Source: Rhizobium sp. (GTDB lineage: Bacteria; Pseudomonadota; Alphaproteobacteria; Rhizobiales; Rhizobiaceae). Taken from it: 63,176 nucleotides of DNA. The stretch is taken from assembly GCA_028290545.1 (NCBI GenBank), contig JAQGJP010000083.1, positions 1-63,176 on the forward strand, given 5' to 3'. Made by a program: the position numbers and the translations under genes. Of the stretch, positions 45,877 through 54,399 are shown one piece after another. Under the pieces are notes generated by a model. The model was not told the origin of the DNA, did no database searches, and worked only from the letters and a program-made list of their open reading frames with translations. The number at the start of each line of letters is the position of its first letter. Positions within the stretch are counted from its first letter, which is position 1.

Positions 45877-46230
45877 ATGCAAGGTATTCTCTATGAAGAG
45901 CCGAGTTTCTGGGCGTTCGTCATGATCTCGATCGTGATCGGTGGCTGGACGGCATGGCGCACGGGCAAGAGCATGGCCGACGGCTGGGGCGAAATCTTCC
46001 CGCATGTGGTGATCTACACGCTGCTGCTCGGTATCGGTATCCGCTTCGTGCATCACGCGCTGTTCAACGGCACGATGTTTTCGCTGCAGTATTACATCGT
46101 TGATACTATCGTCCTGATGTTCTTTTCGGTGCTTGGATTCCGGTACACCAGAACCAAGCAGATGGCGACGAAATATTACTGGCTCTATGAAAAGACGGGG
46201 CCTTTCGGCTGGAAGAAAAAGAGTGTTTGA
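45877..46230 (+). CDS. Small membrane protein of the liv operon, unknown function
   Basis: The 117-residue protein has three predicted helices (about 10-28, 45-62, 75-95) and an aromatic, basic C-terminus (YYWLYEKTGPFGWKKKSV). It lies between livF and livJ in the same direction. Small proteins of this kind occur at this place in rhizobial liv loci; I associate them, without certainty, with DUF6867. It may be an accessory of the permease. The start ATG 45877 has AAGGGAGC upstream. Confidence 0.75.
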   Translation: MQGILYEEPSFWAFVMISIVIGGWTAWRTGKSMADGWGEIFPHVVIYTLLLGIGIRFVHHALFNGTMFSLQYYIVDTIVLMFFSVLGFRYTRTKQMATKYYWLYEKTGPFGWKKKSV

Positions 46231-46344
46231 CAAGTTTCCACCTGCTGTGAAGAAATGGCCGGATGGGGAAATAACTTTTGGCGCCAAAGGCGGGCGGCCA
46301 AGAGTAAAACGGAACGAGCCCGCCTCAATATTGGGAGTTATAAA

Positions 46345-47469
46345 ATGAAAAAAATGCTTCTCTCAGCCGTGGCCGTGGCGGCCATGGTCGCCTTCGGCGG
46401 CATGGCCAAGGCCGATCTTCTGATCGGTGTGGCAGGCCCGCTGACTGGTGCGAACGCCGCATTCGGTGCGCAGCTCCAGAAGGGCGCCGAGCAGGCCGCC
46501 AAGGATATCAACGATGCTGGCGGCATCAACGGTGAAATGATCAAGATCGTTCTCGGCGATGACGTTTCAGACCCGAAGCAGGGCATTTCGGTCGCCAACA
46601 AGTTCGTTGGCGATGGCGTGAAGTTCGTGGTCGGCCATTTCAACTCGGGCGTATCCATCCCGACGTCTGAAGTCTATGCCGAAAACGGCATCATGCAGAT
46701 CACGCCGGCTTCCACAAATCCGAAGTTCACCGAGCGTGGCCTCTGGAACACTTTCCGTACTTGCGGTCGTGACGACCAGCAGGGCGCGGTCGCCGGCCAG
46801 TATATTGCCGACCACTTCAAGGATGGTAAGATTGCTGTCGTTCACGACAAGACCCCCTATGGTCAGGGCCTTGCCGACGAAACCAAAAAGGCAATGAATG
46901 GCCTCGGCATCACCGAAGTCGTTTATGAAGGCATAACCCCAGGTGAAAAAGATTACTCCGCTCTGATTGCCAAGATGAAGGATGCGGGCGTTACGCTCGT
47001 TTACTTCGGTGGCCTGCACACGGAAGCTGGCCTCATCATGCGCCAGATGGCCGACCAGGGCATGAAGGCTCCGTTGATGTCGGGTGACGGTATCACCTCC
47101 AACGAACTTGCTTCGATCGCCGGTGACGCTGTCGATGGTACTTTCATGACCTTCCCGCCGGATCCGCGCAAGAACCCGAACGCTGCCGACGCGGTCAAGA
47201 AGTTCCGTGACGCCGGTTTCGAACCGGAAGCCTACACGCTGTATTCCTACGCAGCCGTGCAGATCATTGTCGAAGCTGCAAAGCTTGCTGGTAATAACGA
47301 CCCGATGAAGGTCGCTGAAACCGCCAAGGCAAAAGGCCCTTTCAAGACCGTGATCGGCGACATCGGCTTTGACGCCAAGGGTGATATCACCCGCCCCGAC
47401 TACACCATGTATCAGTGGAAGAAGGGTGACGACGGCAAGTACACCTATTTCGAAATCGGCACCAAGTAA
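46345..47469 (+). CDS. livJ: Branched-chain amino acid ABC substrate-binding protein
   Basis: The 374-residue precursor has a Sec signal ([20 protein letters not shown], cleavage after AKA at residue 23). The periplasmic LivJ/LivK fold follows, with [24 protein letters not shown] near 28-47 and the [21 protein letters not shown] ligand-site segment. It captures branched-chain or other amino acids for LivHMGF. GGGAG precedes the ATG; the frame back to 46255 is leader. A strong terminator follows. Its codon choice is more strongly biased than its neighbours, as expected for an abundant binding protein. Confidence 0.94.
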   Translation: MKKMLLSAVAVAAMVAFGGMAKADLLIGVAGPLTGANAAFGAQLQKGAEQAAKDINDAGGINGEMIKIVLGDDVSDPKQGISVANKFVGDGVKFVVGHFNSGVSIPTSEVYAENGIMQITPASTNPKFTERGLWNTFRTCGRDDQQGAVAGQYIADHFKDGKIAVVHDKTPYGQGLADETKKAMNGLGITEVVYEGITPGEKDYSALIAKMKDAGVTLVYFGGLHTEAGLIMRQMADQGMKAPLMSGDGITSNELASIAGDAVDGTFMTFPPDPRKNPNAADAVKKFRDAGFEPEAYTLYSYAAVQIIVEAAKLAGNNDPMKVAETAKAKGPFKTVIGDIGFDAKGDITRPDYTMYQWKKGDDGKYTYFEIGTK

Positions 47470-47492
47470 TATCGGTCTGATTTGGATTTTCT

Positions 47493-47522
47493 AAGGCCCG
47501 GCGGCGACGCCGGGCCTTTTTT
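47493..47522 (+). terminator. Rho-independent terminator after livJ
   Basis: AAGGCCCGGCG-GCGA-CGCCGGGCCTT is a perfect 11-base stem with a tetraloop, followed by a T run, 23 bases after the livJ stop. Confidence 0.88.
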
Positions 47523-47565
47523 GTTTGGTAGGATTTTCGGGTGAACGCGACAGTCACCCCAAACA

Positions 47566-47591
47566 GAAAGCGGGCCTTGCGACCCGCTTTC
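47566..47591 (-). terminator. Probable terminator of the NMT1-type transporter operon
   Basis: GAAAGCGGG and CCCGCTTTC form a 9-base stem with an 8-base loop, 24 bases past the stop of the convergent binding-protein gene. The T tract on the minus strand is weak. Confidence 0.55.
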
Positions 47592-47615
47592 AGCATTCCC
47601 TGAACCCGCGTCCGC

Positions 47616-48587
47616 TTATTTCGAAGCAGCGTCGGTGATCTCGGTCGTGTAGGCGCCTTCCGGCTTCTTGGCGATGATCTTCTGGTCGAGCAGCGCCTTC
47701 TCGGTGCGATCGTAGAGCGCCTTGTCGAGCTTGCCATCGGCATCGCCAAGCAACTTGGCGACTTCGCCCATCATCCGCTTCTGGTGGTTTTCGTCCTGGC
47801 CGCCATTGTCCATGACGATGCCTGCCGCTTCATCGGGATTGTCGATGGCGTATTTCCAGCCCTTCATCGAGGCCTTGACGAATTTGACCATCTTTTCCTT
47901 GAAGGCCGGATCCTTGAGCTTGTCCTGCAGGGCGTAGAGGCCGTCTTCCATAAGGTCGTTGCCCATGTCGGCATAATTGAAGACCGTGAGGTCTTCCGGC
48001 TTGTAGCCGGCATCGATCAACTGCCAGTATTCGTTATAGGTCATCACCGAAATGCAGTCAGCCTGCTTCTGGATCAGCGGCTGCACGTCAAAGCTTTGCT
48101 TGAGAACGGTCACGCCATCGGGACCGCCATCGGTCTTCATCCCGAGTTTGTTCATCCAGGCGTAGAACGGATATTCGTTGCCGAAGAACCAGACACCAAG
48201 CGTGTGACCCTTGAAATCGGATTCCGTCTTGATGGGGCCGTCCTTGGGGCAGACGAGCTCCATGCCGGCCTTCTTGAAAGGCTGGGCGATATTGACAAGG
48301 CCGACGCCCTTTTCCCGGGCGGCGAGCGCGCCGCCGGCCCAGTCGACGATCACATCGGCGCCGCCACCGGCAATCACCTGCTCAGGCGCGATATCGGGGC
48401 CGCCCGGCTTGATTTCGACATCAAGGCCAGCCTCGGTGTAGAAGCCCTTGTCCTTGGCGACGTAGTAGCCGGCAAACTGCGACTGGGCGACCCATTTCAA
48501 CTGCAGTGTCACTTTGTCGGCGGCGAGTGCGCTTCCGGCCATCAGCGACATGGCGAGTGCGAGAGTGAGCTTCATTTTGTTTTTCAT
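47616..48587 (-). CDS. NMT1/THI5-like ABC substrate-binding protein, probably for a pyrimidine
   Basis: The 323-residue precursor has a Sec signal (cleavage near ALA at residue 22). The NMT1/THI5-type fold follows, with LQLKWVAQSQFAGYYVAKDKGFYTEAGLDVEI at about 28-59. Members bind thiamine precursors, pyrimidines, or sulfonates and nitrate relatives. The adjacent dihydropyrimidinase, amidohydrolase and rutR genes suggest uracil, thymine or a related ring. It is the last gene of the ATPase, SMR-like, permease, permease, binding-protein run. Its specificity is inference. Confidence 0.85.
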   Translation of the reverse strand: MKNKMKLTLALAMSLMAGSALAADKVTLQLKWVAQSQFAGYYVAKDKGFYTEAGLDVEIKPGGPDIAPEQVIAGGGADVIVDWAGGALAAREKGVGLVNIAQPFKKAGMELVCPKDGPIKTESDFKGHTLGVWFFGNEYPFYAWMNKLGMKTDGGPDGVTVLKQSFDVQPLIQKQADCISVMTYNEYWQLIDAGYKPEDLTVFNYADMGNDLMEDGLYALQDKLKDPAFKEKMVKFVKASMKGWKYAIDNPDEAAGIVMDNGGQDENHQKRMMGEVAKLLGDADGKLDKALYDRTEKALLDQKIIAKKPEGAYTTEITDAASK

Positions 48588-48617
48588 GTTTTTATTCCCC
48601 TTTGTTGTGGCCCCGCA

Positions 48618-49724
48618 CTACCGATAGGACGGATGCCAGAAAGTCACGGCGCGTTCGAGAAGTGCGATTGCGCCATAGAACAACGACCCGACAACGGCCG
48701 CAAGGGCTATTTCGGCCCACACCATGTCGAGGTTCATCCGACCCACTTCGGTCGAGATCCGGAAGCCCATGCCGACGATCGGCGTGCCGAAAAACTCCGA
48801 CACCAGCGCCCCGATCAGCGCCAGCGTCGAGTTGATCTTCAGGGCATTGAAGATGAATGGCATGGCGGCTGGCAGGCGCAGTTTGAACAGCGTCTGCCAA
48901 TGGCTGGAGCCGTAGGTCTGCATCAGGTCGCGTTCCATGCGCCCGGATGCCTTCAGGCCCTCTATCGTGTTCACCAGCATCGGGAAGAAAGTCATGACGA
49001 TGACGACGGCGGCCTTGGATTGCCAGTCGAAGCCGAACCAGATGACCATGACCGGGGCGATACCGATGATCGGCAGCGCCGAGACCAGATTGCCGACCGG
49101 CAGAAGACCGTTGGACAGGAAGCGAAACCGGTCCGCAAGTATGGCGACCAGGAACCCTGCGCCGGAGCCGACGAAGAAGCCGAACAGCACGGCCTTCAGC
49201 ACGGTCTGGCGGAAATCGGCGGCGAGTGTCGGGACGGCTGTCAGGATCCGCGCACCGATGGCGGAAGGCGGGGGCAGCAGCACGAAGGGCACGCCGGCGC
49301 CGCGGGTGATCGCTTCCCAGATGATCAGAATCCATATGCCGAACAGCGCCGGGACGATCACTCGGCCTATGACGCTGTTGCCGGATCGACTGGATCCGTC
49401 ACCGGAGAGCATTGTCACAAGCCGCCATGCAAGCAGCCAACAGGCGACGAGCACGAGGAAAAAGCTCCAGCCGGCTGTTCCTTCTGCGCCATGGATGGTT
49501 GTCAGCAACTGGAAAACGGCGATATGCACGAGCACGAGCAGGCCCCAGGTGCCGGCTGCGGCACCGACATCCATCATGGCAAGGGCGATCGCGGCGGCGG
49601 TGACCACCAGAATCGCGGTCGTCGTCTCGGCCGATGCGGCGGTGGTCAGCGGCAGGGAGAACATCGCAACGATAAAGGCGAGAGCGGCGAGGACGGATTG
49701 CCAATTGAATTTAAATGACATCAT
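48618..49724 (-). CDS. NMT1-type ABC transporter permease with N-terminal membrane extension
   Basis: The 368-residue protein has a BPD-type permease core (about residues 130-365) with the coupling loop YGSSHWQTLFKLRLPAAMPFIFNALKI. About 110 extra N-terminal residues form three or four added helices (LAALAFIVAMF onward), unlike the usual SsuC/TauC length of 250-270. Its start overlaps the stop of the other permease as ATGA. A longer open frame to 50216 is only the antisense of that gene. With the second permease it forms the channel of the putative pyrimidine importer. Confidence 0.85.
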   Translation of the reverse strand: MMSFKFNWQSVLAALAFIVAMFSLPLTTAASAETTTAILVVTAAAIALAMMDVGAAAGTWGLLVLVHIAVFQLLTTIHGAEGTAGWSFFLVLVACWLLAWRLVTMLSGDGSSRSGNSVIGRVIVPALFGIWILIIWEAITRGAGVPFVLLPPPSAIGARILTAVPTLAADFRQTVLKAVLFGFFVGSGAGFLVAILADRFRFLSNGLLPVGNLVSALPIIGIAPVMVIWFGFDWQSKAAVVIVMTFFPMLVNTIEGLKASGRMERDLMQTYGSSHWQTLFKLRLPAAMPFIFNALKINSTLALIGALVSEFFGTPIVGMGFRISTEVGRMNLDMVWAEIALAAVVGSLFYGAIALLERAVTFWHPSYR

Positions 49725-50605
49725 TCCGGCCGCGCTCCCATGCTTCTCGACACTATACGCGAGACGAGGTCGACGATGGTGACGAGGATGACGGCGACCA
49801 CGGAACCGGCGATCAGCGCCGCCCAGACATCGATCGTCTGGCTGTAATAGGAGCCGGCGAGCAGTTTCGAGCCGATGCCCGCCACGGCACCTGTTGGCAA
49901 CTCGCCGACGATGGCGCCGACCAGGCTGGCGGCGACCGCCACCTTGATCGAGGTGAAGAAGAACGGGATGGAGGCCGGCACGCGCAGCTTCCAGAAGATC
50001 TGCGATTTCGTCGCATGATAGGTATGCACGAGATCGAGATGCGTGACTTCGGGCGAGCGCAGGCCCTTGACCATGCCGACCGCCACCGGGAAGAACGACA
50101 AATAGGTCGAGATCAGCGCCTTCGGCAAGATGCCCGTGATATTGACCGCCGCCAGAACCACGACGATCATCGGCGCCACCGCCAGGATCGGGATGGTCTG
50201 CGAGGCGATGATCCATGGAAGGAAGGATCGTTCAAGTGCCGGAACATGCACGATGCCGACGGCGATGACGATGCCGAGAACGGTGCCCATTGCAAAGCCG
50301 AACAGGGTGGAGGAAAGCGTTACCCAGGCATGGTAGACGAGGCTGCGAGTCGACCACGGCTTGACGGTGAAAACGTTCTTGTAAAGGTTTTCAGCCACCT
50401 GATGCGGTGCTGGCATGGTCGGTTTGGGCTGCGACCAGGTCTTCACCACCAGTTCGCTGAAGGTGGATGTCACGCCCGAGCGCCTGTCCAGATCGCGTTG
50501 GAACGGCGCGTTCATGAAAATCGAGGCGATATACCAGGCGATGAGAATGACCAGCGTTACGGTCAGGACCGGAATGACTTTGTCGCCGGCTTTCGATCTT
50601 CCCAT
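49721..50605 (-). CDS. NMT1-type ABC transporter permease
   Basis: This 294-residue SsuC/TauC-family permease has an N-terminal helix at about residues 9-31, a periplasmic stretch, and a five-helix core. The coupling loop is TYHATKSQIFWKLRVPASIPFFFTSIKVAVAAS. It starts two bases after the stop of the SMR-like gene and overlaps the next permease by four bases, so the whole run is one transcript. It would act with the ATPase at 50973-51776. Confidence 0.88.
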   Translation of the reverse strand: MGRSKAGDKVIPVLTVTLVILIAWYIASIFMNAPFQRDLDRRSGVTSTFSELVVKTWSQPKPTMPAPHQVAENLYKNVFTVKPWSTRSLVYHAWVTLSSTLFGFAMGTVLGIVIAVGIVHVPALERSFLPWIIASQTIPILAVAPMIVVVLAAVNITGILPKALISTYLSFFPVAVGMVKGLRSPEVTHLDLVHTYHATKSQIFWKLRVPASIPFFFTSIKVAVAASLVGAIVGELPTGAVAGIGSKLLAGSYYSQTIDVWAALIAGSVVAVILVTIVDLVSRIVSRSMGARPE

Positions 50606-50606
50606 T

Positions 50607-50942
50607 TCAGGCGCTCCCGGTATTGGGCCAGAGCATCAGCACCATGGCGACCATGCCGAGCGCCACGCCGCCCATCTGCGCGGGGTTCAGCTTCTCGCCG
50701 AAGAAGCCGAAGGCGATCAGGTTGACCAATACGAGCTGGGCAATCGATGAGATCGAGATCGCCAGCCCGAGCCCGCCTTCGCGCATAAGCCTCAACATCA
50801 CGAGATTGCCGACCACATAGAGGCTCAGCGACAGCAACACCCAGAGCCAGTTGCTGGTCGTGACATAGGCTCGCGATGCGCTTGCGGCCGCCAGGAAGAT
50901 GGCGGAGGTACAGGCAAGCGTGAGAATGAAACCAAGCTTCAT
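50607..50942 (-). CDS. SMR/EmrE-like four-helix membrane protein
   Basis: The 111-residue protein has four predicted helices (about 4-22, 32-52, 58-78, 86-104). It has the SMR-like length and an EamA-like C-terminal FGFFGEKLNPAQMGGVALGMVAMVLML. The membrane-embedded Glu near residue 14 that is essential in EmrE is absent; that position lies in TSAIFLAAASASR. It lies between the ATPase and permease genes of the transporter and is tightly packed with both. It may be an accessory or a separate small transporter. Confidence 0.7.
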   Translation of the reverse strand: MKLGFILTLACTSAIFLAAASASRAYVTTSNWLWVLLSLSLYVVGNLVMLRLMREGGLGLAISISSIAQLVLVNLIAFGFFGEKLNPAQMGGVALGMVAMVLMLWPNTGSA

Positions 50943-50972
50943 GTAAAGGCGCTCCAGGCGGAATTTGCGGAA

Positions 50973-51776
50973 TTAAATATGTTCGTCATAGGAATGTCCT
51001 GCCCGGAGGCCCTCGCGTACCCGGTGGGCGATGGCCAGGAACTCCGGGGATTCACGGATGTCCAAAGGCCTATCCCTGGGCAGGGGTGAGTCGATTATAT
51101 CGGTCACCCGGCCTGGCCGTGGGCTCATCACAACGATCCTGGTGGAGAGATAGACGGCTTCCGGAATGGAGTGCGTGACGAAGCAGATGGTCTTGTTAGT
51201 CCGGTCCCAGAGTTTCAACAGTTGCTCGTTGAGATGATCGCGGACGATTTCGTCAAGCGCGCCGAAGGGCTCGTCCATCAAGAGAAGGTCGGCATCGAAG
51301 GCCAGCGCCCGGGCGATCGAGGCGCGCTGCTGCATGCCGCCGGACAGCTGCCAGGGGTATTTCTTGCCGAAGCCCGTGAGATTGACGAGATCGAGCGTGC
51401 GACCGATGCGCGACCGCTGCTCTCCCTTGGGATAGCCCATGATCTCAAGCGGCAGTGCGACATTCTTCTCGATCGTCCGCCAGGGATAAAGGGCGGCAGC
51501 CTGGAACACGTAGCCATAGGCACGCTTACGCCGCGCCTCGCCCGGCGTCATGCCGTTGACGAGGATGGTGCCCGAGGTCGGCCTTTCGAGATCGGCGATC
51601 ACGCGCAGAAATGTGGTCTTGCCGCAGCCGGACGGGCCGATGAAGGAGATAAAATCGCCTTTGTTGATATCGAGATTGACGTCGGTCAGCGCGGTCACCG
51701 GTCCGTCATTGGTCTCGAAGGTCAACCCCAGATCGCGGGCGTTGACCACGGTTTCATTGGATTTTGTCATGTTCAC
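50973..51776 (-). CDS. NMT1-type ABC transporter ATPase (SsuB/TauB family)
   Basis: The 267-residue ATPase has Walker A GPSGCGKTT near residues 43-51, the signature LSGGMQQRASIARAL, Walker B LLLMDEPFGALDE and switch His in CFVTHSIPEAVYLSTRIVVMSPRPG. This matches the nitrate/sulfonate/taurine/pyrimidine-type importers. It heads the minus-strand transporter run and is divergent from a cupin gene, with 67 bases between the starts. Confidence 0.92.
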   Translation of the reverse strand: MNMTKSNETVVNARDLGLTFETNDGPVTALTDVNLDINKGDFISFIGPSGCGKTTFLRVIADLERPTSGTILVNGMTPGEARRKRAYGYVFQAAALYPWRTIEKNVALPLEIMGYPKGEQRSRIGRTLDLVNLTGFGKKYPWQLSGGMQQRASIARALAFDADLLLMDEPFGALDEIVRDHLNEQLLKLWDRTNKTICFVTHSIPEAVYLSTRIVVMSPRPGRVTDIIDSPLPRDRPLDIRESPEFLAIAHRVREGLRAGHSYDEHI

Positions 51777-51843
51777 CCAGTATCATTTCTTATCGTTCCC
51801 GGGCTGTTGATCCGCCCTTTATTCGTTCGAGGAGATATTCGCT

Positions 51844-52257
51844 ATGACATCATCCCAGCGTCCTGAATGCAAGCTGATCCGCCCGGCAATACCCTATGAC
51901 GGCAAGCAGGGATTTTCCTATCTCGAAGGCATTTCGCAGGAATCCGCCGGCTCCCAGGGCATAGCGATGATGCTGCTCAACGTGCCGCCCGGCGGCCGCG
52001 CAAAGGCGCATATGCATGAGGGGCACGAGACGGCGATCTTCGTGCTGTCGGGCGAGGTCGAGGTGTTCTACGGCGCCAGTCTCGAACACCGGACGATCAC
52101 CAAGGCTGGCGACATGTTCTACATCCCGGCCGGCGTGCCGCATCTGCCGGTCAACCGCTCGACCACAGAGAGTTGCTCGGCGGTGATCGCGCGGACAGAT
52201 CCAAACGAACAGGAGAGTGTGGCGCTGCTGCCGGAACTGGAGAAATTTGCGGATTGA
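51844..52257 (+). CDS. Cupin-domain protein
   Basis: This 137-residue single-domain beta-barrel protein has the two cupin motifs: AHMHEGHETAIFVLSGEVEVFYG (about 56-78), and GDMFYIPAGVPHLPVNRS (about 89-106). The His/Glu metal ligands are in place. Small cupins near catabolic genes are often isomerases, hydrolases or sensors. The link to the pyrimidine genes is only by position; it is divergent from the importer ATPase. GAGGAG lies upstream of the ATG. The specific reaction is unknown. Confidence 0.82.
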   Translation: MTSSQRPECKLIRPAIPYDGKQGFSYLEGISQESAGSQGIAMMLLNVPPGGRAKAHMHEGHETAIFVLSGEVEVFYGASLEHRTITKAGDMFYIPAGVPHLPVNRSTTESCSAVIARTDPNEQESVALLPELEKFAD

Positions 52258-52316
52258 GTGCCGTTGAGCACGGACGCTGAGCTCGTTTTCGTTGACGGAA
52301 CGCAACACGCGCCTCT

Positions 52317-52360
52317 GCTCTCCCCCCTTGAGGGGGAGATGTCGCGAAGCGACAGAGGGC
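52317..52360. repeat. Rhizobial palindromic repeat between cupin and dihydropyrimidinase genes
   Basis: Two adjacent hairpins are seen: TCTCCCCCC-TTG-AGGGGGAGA and TGTCGC-GAA-GCGACA. This pattern is a common intergenic palindrome in rhizobial genomes. It lies between convergent genes. Confidence 0.6.
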
Positions 52361-52392
52361 GGTATGTCACGCTGGGACATCGCCATCATCCG

Positions 52393-53847
52393 TCACACCC
52401 CGCTCGCCGGAATACCCGTCCGCTGCACCTTGCGCGGCGCGGTCACTTCCTTCCATTTGGCGAGTGCGGACGAGACCGCCGGGAATGGCTCGCGGACAAC
52501 GAACTGGCCATGCCCCTCGCGGGTCTTGATGGTCGTCTCCTCGATCGCGACATAGCCGCGGGTGAGCGTGTAGCGCGGCAGGCCGGTGACCGTCTTGCCT
52601 TCGAAGACGTTGTAATCGATCGCCGATTGCTGATTGGCGGCGGTGATCGTCTTGGTCCGCTTCGGGTCCCAGACGACGATATCGGCGTCGGACCCCACCA
52701 GGATCGCGCCCTTCCTCGGATAGACATTGAGGATCTTGGCGATATTGGTCGAGGTCACGGCGACGAACTCGTTCATGGTGATCCGGCCGGTGGCGACGCC
52801 ATGTGTCCAGAGCATCGGCATGCGGTCTTCGAGGCCGCCGGTGCCGTTAGGGATCTTGGTGAAATCGCCCATGCCTGTGCGTTTCTGCGCAGTTGTGAAG
52901 GCGCAATGGTCGGTCGCCACCACCTGCAGCGAGCCCGATTGCAGCCCCGCCCAGAGACTGTCCTGATGCAGCTTGTTGCGGAACGGCGGGCTCATCACCC
53001 TGCGGGCGGCATGATCCCAGTCCGGATTGGCATATTCGCTTTCGTCGAGCGTCAGGTGCTGGATCAGCGGTTCGCCATAGACGCGCATGCCGTTCTGGCG
53101 GGCACGGCGGATCGCCTCATGCGCCTGTTCGCAGGACGTATGCACGACATAGAGCGGTGCGCCGACCGCATTGGCGATGATGATGGCGCGGTTGGTGGCT
53201 TCGCCTTCAAGCTCTGCGGGACGGGAATAGGCATGTGCTTCCGGGCCGTTATTGCCTTCGGCCAGCAGCTTGGCCTGCATCTGGGCGACGACGTCGCCGT
53301 TCTCGGCATGCACCAGCGGCAGGGCGCCGAGTGCGGCGCAGCGCTGGAAGGACGAAAACATCTCGTCGTCATCCACCATCAGCGCGCCCTTATAGGCCAT
53401 GAAGTGCTTGAAGGTGTTGATGCCCTTTTCCTTGACGACGGTTTCCATCTCGTTGAACACCTGTTCGCCCCACCAGGTGACCGCCATGTGGAAGGAATAG
53501 TCGGCATTGGCCCGGGTCGATTTGTTGTCCCACATTTGCAGCGCCTCGAGCAGCGACTGGCCGGGCGAGGGCAGGCAGAAATCCACCACCATGGTCGTGC
53601 CGCCGGCGAGGCCGGCGCGCGTGCCGCTCTCGAAATCATCGGAAGAATAGGTGCCCATGAACGGCATTTCGAGATGCACATGCGGATCGATGCCGCCGGG
53701 CATGACATAACAGCCGGAAGCGTCCAGCGTCTCGTCGCCGGAAAGGTTTTGTCCGATCTCGACGATCTTGCCGCCGTCGATCTTCACGTCGGCCCTGTAG
53801 GTCAGGTCGGCGGTGACGATCGTGCCGTTCTTGATGACTGTGGTCAT
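52393..53847 (-). CDS. hydA: Dihydropyrimidinase
   Basis: The 484-residue amidohydrolase has metal-binding H56 and H58 in PGGIDPHVHLEMPF, the carboxylated Lys in KHFMAYKGAL (about residue 150), and further His in PLVHAENGD and YVVHTSCEQAHEA. These match dihydropyrimidinase/D-hydantoinase. It opens the ring of dihydrouracil or dihydrothymine, the second step of reductive pyrimidine degradation. The start overlaps the stop of the 93-residue protein gene as ATGA. It lies downstream of the amidohydrolase of the third step. Confidence 0.93.
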   Translation of the reverse strand: MTTVIKNGTIVTADLTYRADVKIDGGKIVEIGQNLSGDETLDASGCYVMPGGIDPHVHLEMPFMGTYSSDDFESGTRAGLAGGTTMVVDFCLPSPGQSLLEALQMWDNKSTRANADYSFHMAVTWWGEQVFNEMETVVKEKGINTFKHFMAYKGALMVDDDEMFSSFQRCAALGALPLVHAENGDVVAQMQAKLLAEGNNGPEAHAYSRPAELEGEATNRAIIIANAVGAPLYVVHTSCEQAHEAIRRARQNGMRVYGEPLIQHLTLDESEYANPDWDHAARRVMSPPFRNKLHQDSLWAGLQSGSLQVVATDHCAFTTAQKRTGMGDFTKIPNGTGGLEDRMPMLWTHGVATGRITMNEFVAVTSTNIAKILNVYPRKGAILVGSDADIVVWDPKRTKTITAANQQSAIDYNVFEGKTVTGLPRYTLTRGYVAIEETTIKTREGHGQFVVREPFPAVSSALAKWKEVTAPRKVQRTGIPASGV

Positions 53848-54125
53848 TCTTCAAACTCCCTCTGGCTGCGTGACGCGCTCGCAAGCTGTTGATCCAAGGA
53901 CTGGCGGTAGCGAATGCAACCGCGCATGAATTGCGGCCATTCCGGCACGATTTGTTTGCCTTGCGGCGGATCGGGCAGCAGCGCCCACATGTCAGGATGA
54001 TGCCAACAGAGATCGTGTTCAGAAGTGTCGCGATGGCTGCGGATGGCATCGCGCATGGCCCGCGCGGCCGACAACAGGTCGGCACGCGACATGGCGTCCA
54101 GATCGCTGTCCGGATCGGCGGTCAT
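53844..54125 (-). CDS. Small conserved protein of the pyrimidine operon
   Basis: The 93-residue protein is acidic at the N-terminus (MTADPDSDLDAMSRADLLSAA), helical, with a central CWHHPDMWALLPD segment and a basic, helical end. The stop overlaps the hydA start, so it is translationally coupled. Proteins of this type appear next to dihydropyrimidinase genes in rhizobia as far as I recall, but I know of no assigned function. The Cys-His-His cluster could bind a metal. Confidence 0.7.
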   Translation of the reverse strand: MTADPDSDLDAMSRADLLSAARAMRDAIRSHRDTSEHDLCWHHPDMWALLPDPPQGKQIVPEWPQFMRGCIRYRQSLDQQLASASRSQREFEE

Positions 54126-54152
54126 CCAATGCTCCTCGAAAGCGGGAGCGGT

Positions 54153-54350
54153 TTACGCCTCGACGAGGTTGAGCCGCTTTTCGATCCGCGAGACGCGCAG
54201 GTCGATGCGATCAAGCCTGGTGGACAGATTGGCATATTGCTGCTCGAGCGTGCCGAGACGCCCCTTGACCTCCAGCATATCCTGCGTGAGGTTGTCGAGC
54301 GACGCCCGAATGGCGCGGAGATGCTCAAGAATGATGTTGTCGGTCGACAC
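54153..54350 (-). CDS. Short coiled-coil protein
   Basis: A 65-codon frame starts at a GTG with GGAG eight bases upstream. The product is one predicted coiled coil (about residues 8-62, ILEHLRAIRASLDNLTQDML then RLGTLEQQYANLSTRLDRID and RVSRIEKRL) with hydrophobic residues in heptad positions. It lies in line between the amidohydrolase gene and the 93-residue protein gene. It may be a partner or tether of one of them. No membrane helix is seen. Confidence 0.6.
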   Translation of the reverse strand: MSTDNIILEHLRAIRASLDNLTQDMLEVKGRLGTLEQQYANLSTRLDRIDLRVSRIEKRLNLVEA

Positions 54351-54399
54351 GGCAGCGGCTCCGCTATGGCTCGGTCGTCAGAGGATAGTGCGGAAACCA

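Noticed and set aside
48587..48620. TPP riboswitch in front of the NMT1-type binding protein gene
   Set aside because: The 30-base gap is too short and shows no conserved riboswitch core; the gene is internal to an operon.
47784..49718. Long plus-strand frame of 644 codons
   Set aside because: It is antisense to the NMT1-type binding protein and permease genes; its composition is His-, Arg- and Gly-rich without domains.
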